Assembly (NCBI GenBank): GCA_002085285.1
Contig: NATK01000046.1
Location: 1 to 12,036 of the forward strand
Direction: 5' to 3'
Length of the DNA: 12,036 nt
Origin: Candidatus Latescibacteria bacterium 4484_7
GTDB taxonomy: Bacteria; Krumholzibacteriota; Krumholzibacteriia; Krumholzibacteriales; Krumholzibacteriaceae
Positions 7,168-12,036 of this stretch are shown one piece after another (the stretch's first letter is position 1; each line of letters starts with the position of its first letter). The notes beneath the pieces are model-generated. The model had not been told where the DNA came from and did no database searches. It saw nothing but the letters and a program-made list of their open reading frames with translations. The translations under genes and the position numbers were made by a program.

Positions 7168-8233
7168 TACAGGCGCCTTCTACGATGATACCGCCGCCTA
7201 CGACAAAACCGTCCTGATAAAGAACAAGGGATTGACCAGGAGTCACCGCTCTTTGAGGTTCCTTGAAAATTATCCTCATCGTACCCTCTTTGATCTCAAA
7301 GGATTCGACCGCCGCCGGGGGGTGTCTGTACCTGATCTTTGCATAGAGAGGCGTCTCGAGCTTCCTCGATCTCAAGTTGAGATTCGCACACCTCGCCTCA
7401 TTAGAAAAAAGCCTCTCCTTCGTCGCAACTACTATCTGTCTCTTTGATGCATCGATACTCTTCACATAGAGCGGTTTCGACGAAGAGATTCCCAGTCCCT
7501 TCCTCTGCCCGACCGTATACAGATGGATTCCTCTATGACGCCCAAGAACGTTCCCATTCATGTCGACGATATTCCCGCCTTCGTTCCTTATAAATTCGGC
7601 AAGGAAACGTTCGATATCGCCATCGGGCAAGAAACACACATCCTGGCTTTCCCTCCTGTGAGCGGCTCCGAGTTCGTGCTTTTTATAGAAACTCTCGACC
7701 CTTTCCTTGGTGAAAAAACCGAGGGGAAAAATGGTTCTCTCGATTATATTGACCGGAACCTTGTATAAAAAATAAGACTGATCCTTCTCGACACTCAATG
7801 CTCGAGCAAGAAATCTTCTTCCGCTTCTCTTCTTTATAACTCTAGCATAATGCCCCGTCGCTATATGTTTGTAATTCAGTTCGTCGGCCACTTCGATTAA
7901 TGTCGGGAACTTTACCTTTGCATTGCACTCTATGCATGGGTTGGGCGTTCTCCCCTTCTCGTATTCCCTGACAAACCTCTCTATAACCTCTCTCTTGAAT
8001 TTCTCACTCGCATCCACGATTCGATGAGCAATCCCAAGATTTTTCGCAACACGGGCGGCATTGGCTATGGCATCTCTATCGCAGCAGGATTTACTGTGAT
8101 CATATCCACCACTGTAATCGAAAAAATTTATAGTAACGGCATACACATCGTAACCTCTGCTCTTCAAATACCACGCAGCAGTGGCACTATCCACTCCTCC
8201 GCTCAGACCGATTACGACACCTGATTCATTCAT
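7160..8233 (-). CDS. mnmA: tRNA-specific 2-thiouridylase MnmA
   Basis: A 357-residue enzyme that thiolates U34 of tRNA-Lys, -Glu and -Gln, using ATP to activate the base and sulfur relayed from a cysteine desulfurase. The PP-loop SGGVDS is at 11-16. The two catalytic cysteines are Cys100 in NPCIECN and Cys200 in ESQDVCFLPDG. ATGHYAR (126-132), KDQSYFLY and GQRKGLGI are also present, so the active site looks complete. Length is normal. ATG 8233 has only a weak ribosome binding site, and an in-frame stop lies just upstream. It follows the desulfurase gene by 54 bp, as in the Bacillus yrvO-mnmA pair where the desulfurase serves MnmA directly. Confidence 0.96.
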   Translation of the reverse strand: MNESGVVIGLSGGVDSATAAWYLKSRGYDVYAVTINFFDYSGGYDHSKSCCDRDAIANAARVAKNLGIAHRIVDASEKFKREVIERFVREYEKGRTPNPCIECNAKVKFPTLIEVADELNYKHIATGHYARVIKKRSGRRFLARALSVEKDQSYFLYKVPVNIIERTIFPLGFFTKERVESFYKKHELGAAHRRESQDVCFLPDGDIERFLAEFIRNEGGNIVDMNGNVLGRHRGIHLYTVGQRKGLGISSSKPLYVKSIDASKRQIVVATKERLFSNEARCANLNLRSRKLETPLYAKIRYRHPPAAVESFEIKEGTMRIIFKEPQRAVTPGQSLVLYQDGFVVGGGIIVEGACNE

Positions 8234-8287
8234 TGCTTTTACTGGGGTTTATCTAATTAGGATCTTCGAAATAATCAGCTCCTTACC

Positions 8288-9439
8288 CTATTCGGCTATA
8301 GGAGACATGCTTCTCAATCTTTCGACCACACCCGGGAAAACATCGAGGAAACCGTCTATGTCTGCCTCGGTGTTGATTATGCCTAGACTAATGCGTATCC
8401 CGCCCTGTGCATACTTGGGGTCCACTCCCATTGCAAGAAGCACGTGGCTCGGATCACCGGAACCGCTCGAGCAGGCGCTGCCGCTCGAGATTGCAAAGCC
8501 CTCCAAACTCATAGCCAGAGTCATTGCCTCTCCTTCGATCCCTTTGACTACGACGCTGCTCGTATTGGGAACCCTCTTTGCCTCTTCCCCGTTTATGACT
8601 ATTGCATCTACCCGCGATTTGATGCCTTGTTCCAATCGGTTCCTCAACGATCCAATCTGTTCCATCTCTCCGTCGAGTTCCCTTGCCGTAATCCTTGCCG
8701 CTTCACCGAAACCGACGATACCGGGGACATTCTCCGTGCCGGGCCTGATTCCTCTCTCGTGACCCCCACCGGTGTATATGGGATCCATCCTGGTGCCACG
8801 TCTTATGTAAAGCGCTCCTATGCCCTTGGGACCGTAGAACTTATGCGCGGAAACAGATAGGAGGTCGACTCCGAGATCATCGACGTTCACAGGTATCTTG
8901 CCTACCCCCTGCACACCGGCAGCCATTCTGGATATCTTCTCTATCGGTTGTATGACCCCCGTTTCGTTGTTGGCAAGCATAATACTTACGAGGAGAGTGT
9001 TCGGTCTTATAGCCCCTTCGAGCTCTTCGAGATCAACCGTGCCGTCTTTGAGAACTCCGACATATGTCACTTCGACTCCCTCTTTTTCGAGGGCCTGGCA
9101 AGTTCTGATGACGGCGGGGTGTTCGATCTTGGAGGTGATGACGTGTGGAGCAACTCCCTCTGTCCTCAGAGCCTTTACAACCCCCCTTATGGCGAGGTTG
9201 TCCGATTCGGTCCCTCCAGAAGTAAAAAGGATCTCCTCCGGCTCCGCACCGATAAGAGAGGCGACATTCTCCCTTGCCTCTTCTATGGCCTCCTGAGCCT
9301 CTTCGCCGAAGAAATGCACACTGCTTGCATTTCCAAATCGCTCCGCGAAGAACGGCAGCATTTTCTCAACGACCTCTCTCCGTGTATATGTAGTTGCATT
9401 ATGGTCGAAATATACCCGTCTTGCGGATGTCGAGCCCAT
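8288..9439 (-). CDS. iscS: Cysteine desulfurase (NifS/IscS class I) lacking the PLP-aspartate segment
   Basis: A PLP enzyme family that takes sulfur from cysteine as an enzyme persulfide for Fe-S clusters and tRNA thiolation. Visible are DHNATT near the N-terminus, SGGTESDN, KIEHPAV, LANNETG, the PLP lysine in SAHKFYGPKG (Lys200) and the active cysteine in SSGSACSSGS (Cys323). Between NNETG and VGKIPV the protein is 9 residues shorter than NifS or IscS. Where relatives read a hydrophobic strand, then HTDAVQ, this one reads RMAAGVQ. The Asp that pairs with the PLP ring nitrogen is therefore absent, with the frame kept. It may be inactive, or the gap may be an assembly error. I prefer ATG 9439, since AGGAG lies 9 nt upstream. 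ATG 9448 would overlap the rrf2 stop but has no usable spacing. Confidence 0.9.
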   Translation of the reverse strand: MGSTSARRVYFDHNATTYTRREVVEKMLPFFAERFGNASSVHFFGEEAQEAIEEARENVASLIGAEPEEILFTSGGTESDNLAIRGVVKALRTEGVAPHVITSKIEHPAVIRTCQALEKEGVEVTYVGVLKDGTVDLEELEGAIRPNTLLVSIMLANNETGVIQPIEKISRMAAGVQGVGKIPVNVDDLGVDLLSVSAHKFYGPKGIGALYIRRGTRMDPIYTGGGHERGIRPGTENVPGIVGFGEAARITARELDGEMEQIGSLRNRLEQGIKSRVDAIVINGEEAKRVPNTSSVVVKGIEGEAMTLAMSLEGFAISSGSACSSGSGDPSHVLLAMGVDPKYAQGGIRISLGIINTEADIDGFLDVFPGVVERLRSMSPIAE

Positions 9440-9444
9440 TTCGT

Positions 9445-9885
9445 TCATCTCCTTTTAGCACCCTTTTTCTTCCTCGGGACAATGATCGTTAGGTCATAAG
9501 AAGACAGCACCTTTCTGAAATCCTTCTCGAGCTTTTTGAGCAGCGGCATAACAGGGCAGTCATCGACCTTTTCACACGGGTCTTCTTCGTAATCACCCAC
9601 TCCGCCGAGGCATTTCGATATGAAGACAGGCCCTTCGAGCGCCTCGACCACCTCGCTGATCTTGATCTTATCGGGCGCCCGCCCCAAAACGAATCCCCCC
9701 CCGGGACCCCTCGTTCCCTTGACGATCCCCTTCTTACGCAATTTTGCGAGAAGCTGTTCGAGAAAGCTCAGAGAGATACCCTCGCTTTCGGAAATCTCTT
9801 TCGCAGACACCTTTCCTTGACCGTAGTTCTCGACGAGAACAGCCAACGCCCTCATGCCGTAGCGAAACATGGAAGTCAAACGCAT
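9445..9885 (-). CDS. Rrf2-family transcriptional regulator with three-cysteine Fe-S motif (IscR-like)
   Basis: A 146-residue winged-helix regulator. The DNA-binding half carries the family signature from MFRYGMRALAVL through EGISLSFLEQLLAKLRKKG to RGPGGGFVLGR. The dimer helix is preceded by Cys92, Cys104 and Cys110 (C-x11-C-x5-C), the positions that hold an Fe-S cluster in IscR-type members. A very basic tail (PRKKKGAKRR) ends the protein. It is first in the operon and directly precedes the desulfurase gene, so it probably senses Fe-S or cysteine status and represses its own operon. A dyad over its -10 box is a candidate operator. The first base before ATG 9885 lies 3 nt from a GGGGGA ribosome site. 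Confidence 0.92.
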   Translation of the reverse strand: MRLTSMFRYGMRALAVLVENYGQGKVSAKEISESEGISLSFLEQLLAKLRKKGIVKGTRGPGGGFVLGRAPDKIKISEVVEALEGPVFISKCLGGVGDYEEDPCEKVDDCPVMPLLKKLEKDFRKVLSSYDLTIIVPRKKKGAKRR

Positions 9886-9910
9886 AATTCCCCCAACCGT
9901 TTATCTCTTT

Positions 9911-9945
9911 TTACTAATATAAAGTAATACTCGAGCGAGGGTCAA
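9911..9945 (-). promoter_or_regulatory. Promoter of the rrf2-iscS-mnmA operon with a dyad over the -10 box
   Basis: Minus-strand TTGACC (9940-9945) and TATATT (9916-9921) are 18 bp apart. The plus-strand sequence TTACTAATATAAAGTAA (9911-9927) has 5-bp inverted arms and covers the -10. CTCGAGCGAG lies in the spacer at 9930-9939. Either could be the Rrf2 operator; neither matches the E. coli IscR type 1 site closely. Confidence 0.55.
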
Positions 9946-10102
9946 GCGATTATCTTTACCAATTTAATAAGGAATAACGGAGACATTCCGCTGATCGGCG
10001 ATCTTGCCGCGGGAAGTGATGGGAGAAAGGTGCTTGCCGCAGACAACTATTTCCCCGCAAACTGGAGACAGAATACCTATGCCTCACAAATCAGCAAAAA
10101 AC

Positions 10103-11263
10103 CTACAAACCCTGGCTCTTCTTGGCCTTCTCTATCAGCTTGAGTTTCTCCTGGCGCGCTATCTGCTTCTTCGCATATTTCGACCAGAATGGATCGTGGT
10201 AGCTTACCACCTTCTCAAACTTAGCTATGGCCTCGTCGTACATTTTCATCTTCGAATAGGCGATTCCCCATTGGTAGTAGAGATAAGGTTCCTGACCGTT
10301 CCCTGCCTTGAGACCTCTCTTGATCGCTTCGATGGCCTTGCTGTACTGCTTCGTATCGTTGTAAACCTGAGCCATCACAGCGAGCAGATAGGCATCGTCG
10401 CCCTTGATCTCCAGAGCCTTTTCGAGCGCCGCAGGAGCCTCTTTCTTTCTATCGGTTTGAGATAGGGCAAGCCCCAAGTTGCGCCAATACCCAGCCCTGT
10501 CGGGGAACTTGTTTGCAAGTGCCTGATATATCGGAATGGCCTTGTCAAACTGCTTCCCGTCAAGATATGCCGAGCCAAGCTGAGATTGGAATCTATAGTT
10601 TTCCGGTGCCGCCTTGACGGCCTTCTCCAGATACTCGATCTGCTTTGCCTTGTCTCCCTTCTTTTCATAAAGATTGGCGAGGGTTCCCATCGTAGTCGCA
10701 TCGTCGGGTTTGTTCTTCAGTGCAAGCTCGTAATACCTGATCGCCTGATCTATGTCGCCCTTCTTCTGATAGATGAATCCAAGGTGTACGTTACCCTCAT
10801 AGTCCAAAGAATCTTTCGACGTGATCATCTTGTAGTAGCGCTCGGCGTTGTCCCAATCCTCGAGGTATAGATAGTTGTAACCTATCGCAGCGATCAAGGC
10901 CTTGTTGTCGGGTGAAAGCTCCAAGGCTTTTTTATATGCATCGATGCCGCCGCTGAAGTCCTTGATCTTCGTCAGCGCATTTCCAAGCTCAGACCACGCC
11001 TCGAGATAGTCGGGTTTGAGCGCAGTCGCTTTTCTTAAGTTTGCGATCGCCTCGGTATAGTTGTCCATGGAGAGAAACTGCTCCGCCGACTGATATGCAA
11101 TCTCGGCTGGAGTGAGCTGCTTCTCGAACCCTCTCGAATCCTGAACACTCTCGGTTTTGGTGTTTTCGCCTATCTCAGTCAACGTCTTCTGGGTTCCAGA
11201 AGAACAACCGGCCACAATTACAAGGATTGCAGCCACGGCAAGAATGAATAGATTCCTTTTCAC
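10103..11263 (-). CDS. TPR-repeat lipoprotein
   Basis: A 386-residue protein with a lipoprotein signal (MKRNLF, hydrophobic run, lipobox VAGC with Cys20), so it should be anchored in a membrane and face the periplasm. After a Ser/Thr-rich linker, residues about 53-358 form nine consecutive 34-residue tetratricopeptide repeats, which suits a scaffold for a multi-protein assembly. A basic tail (QIARQEKLKLIEKAKK) ends it. The start is GTG 11263, with GGAAGG four bases upstream. It is separated from the next TPR gene by 138 bp that include a promoter candidate. There is no catalytic motif and the partner is unknown. Confidence 0.88.
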   Translation of the reverse strand: MKRNLFILAVAAILVIVAGCSSGTQKTLTEIGENTKTESVQDSRGFEKQLTPAEIAYQSAEQFLSMDNYTEAIANLRKATALKPDYLEAWSELGNALTKIKDFSGGIDAYKKALELSPDNKALIAAIGYNYLYLEDWDNAERYYKMITSKDSLDYEGNVHLGFIYQKKGDIDQAIRYYELALKNKPDDATTMGTLANLYEKKGDKAKQIEYLEKAVKAAPENYRFQSQLGSAYLDGKQFDKAIPIYQALANKFPDRAGYWRNLGLALSQTDRKKEAPAALEKALEIKGDDAYLLAVMAQVYNDTKQYSKAIEAIKRGLKAGNGQEPYLYYQWGIAYSKMKMYDEAIAKFEKVVSYHDPFWSKYAKKQIARQEKLKLIEKAKKSQGL

Positions 11264-11288
11264 TTTCCCTTCCTTTCTCCAACTAGAC

Positions 11289-11346
11289 CTAATTTAAATC
11301 TTTTTCAATTAAATTAGCCAAAATTCAAATTCTGTCAAGATTTGAA
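11289..11346 (-). promoter_or_regulatory. Candidate promoter of the TPR lipoprotein with two inverted repeats
   Basis: Minus-strand TTGACA (11333-11338) is consensus. The best -10, TTTAAT (11308-11313), is 19 bp away. Two perfect dyads overlap it: TTCAAAT/ATTTGAA (11324-11330 and 11340-11346) centred on the -35, and CTAATTTAA/TTAAATTAG (11289-11297 and 11309-11317) at the -10. The long spacer plus dyads suggest regulation, although AT-rich sequence makes chance matches easier. Confidence 0.45.
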
Positions 11347-11401
11347 AATAGCCATACTATCAACCATATCTGTGCAGTACATCGAAACGCTCGTTCGCTC
11401 C

Positions 11402-12036
11402 TCACCTCGCCCGATTCGCACCGCTCATCACACTCTCAATCATTGCTATATTCTTCTTAGCCTCCTTCGCCAGTGAGCCCTCTCGGTCGAGCTCTACGAC
11501 CTTCCGCCACTCCCTCATGGACTCCCTGTATATCCCGCTCTCCCAGAAAAAAATTGCCAGGTAGTAATGGGGTTGGGGATCGCTGGGAGCAAGTTTCAGC
11601 GATTGATAAAGATGTTCCCATGCCTTCTTGTAGTTCTTCAATTCGAACCAGATGAATGCCGCGTGTGAATGAGCAAGAACGTCGGTGGGATTGAGTTTCG
11701 TCGCCTGTTCGAACATATTGAGGGCGTTTGCCAACTGGCGTTTATCATCATAGACAACGCCCATGTTTACCATTGCCTTCGACATGTTCGGATCGAGTTT
11801 GAGCGCCTTCTTATAATTCACCAGGGCTGAATCGTAATCCGCCTTCTCCTGATAAGCCACTCCAAGGTGAAAATACACATCCGCATCATCACCCGATTTC
11901 TTCAAGAGATACCTCAAATATGCTATGGCTGCATCGGGAGCCAATCCTTCGAGCTGATCTCCAAGTGATAATTCTTTTTTCACGGTGTCCGAGGCATTAT
12001 CCGCCCGTTGCGTCTTTGTGTCATCCGAGTATGCCG
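11402..12036 (-). CDS. TPR-repeat protein (5' end outside window)
   Basis: The 210 visible codons run to the stop at 11402 and the frame stays open to the right edge, so the true start is outside. GTG 11983 has no ribosome binding site and is unlikely to be the start. The upstream residues (AYSDDTKTQRADNASDTVK) look like the polar linker after a signal peptide. At least four tetratricopeptide repeats follow, for example DVYFHLGVAYQEKADYDSAL and PHYYLAIFFWESGIYRES. It has the same repeat type and probably the same compartment as the neighbouring TPR lipoprotein, but the intergenic promoter candidate suggests partly separate control. The function is unknown. Confidence 0.85.
   Translation of the reverse strand, partial: AYSDDTKTQRADNASDTVKKELSLGDQLEGLAPDAAIAYLRYLLKKSGDDADVYFHLGVAYQEKADYDSALVNYKKALKLDPNMSKAMVNMGVVYDDKRQLANALNMFEQATKLNPTDVLAHSHAAFIWFELKNYKKAWEHLYQSLKLAPSDPQPHYYLAIFFWESGIYRESMREWRKVVELDREGSLAKEAKKNIAMIESVMSGANRAR

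Noticed and set aside
8181..8762. A 193-codon plus-strand frame over the iscS/mnmA junction
   Set aside because: It is antisense to two conserved genes, and its translation has no recognisable domain.

Overview
The window is a compact stretch of bacterial chromosome. Almost every gene lies on the minus strand, so transcription runs from high to low coordinates. The organism looks like an anaerobe with a Gram-negative-type envelope. It has a ferredoxin-type pyruvate oxidoreductase, an Fe-S-type Rrf2 regulator, TPR lipoproteins with a lipobox and a type IV pilin-like protein. I cannot name the lineage. The tRNA genes lack an encoded CCA, and the gene mix suggests a poorly sampled phylum, but this is inference.

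From right to left, 11402-12036 is a TPR protein whose 5' end lies outside the window. Next is a TPR lipoprotein (10103-11263) with its own promoter region. Then comes a four-gene sulfur-transfer operon: Rrf2 regulator, cysteine desulfurase, the tRNA 2-thiouridylase mnmA and a secreted HExxH metallopeptidase (9885 down to 6250). The cysteine desulfurase carries an in-frame 9-residue gap that removes the PLP-binding His-Thr-Asp-Ala segment. This is the clearest anomaly in the window.

A textbook promoter at 6139-6167 drives a packed unit of tRNA-Ser(TGA), tRNA-Ser(GCT), a two-helix DUF3566-like membrane protein and tRNA-Arg(ACG).

Below that, an AT-rich control region (5112-5390) with several dyads and a 31-bp-spaced direct repeat around a TATAAT box precedes a 2-oxoacid:ferredoxin oxidoreductase operon. 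Its order is porG, a GltD-like FAD/NAD(P) protein fused to a PorD-type 2[4Fe-4S] ferredoxin, porA and porB. The fusion occupies the usual porD position and suggests a complex wired to NAD(P)(H). After a 407-bp gene-poor stretch, the left edge holds the 5' end of a FimT/GspH-like prepilin gene (1-182) that starts at GTG.

I saw no CRISPR array, insertion sequence, phage gene or defence system. The most unusual items are the fused oxidoreductase subunit, the desulfurase deletion and the membrane-protein gene inside a tRNA operon.
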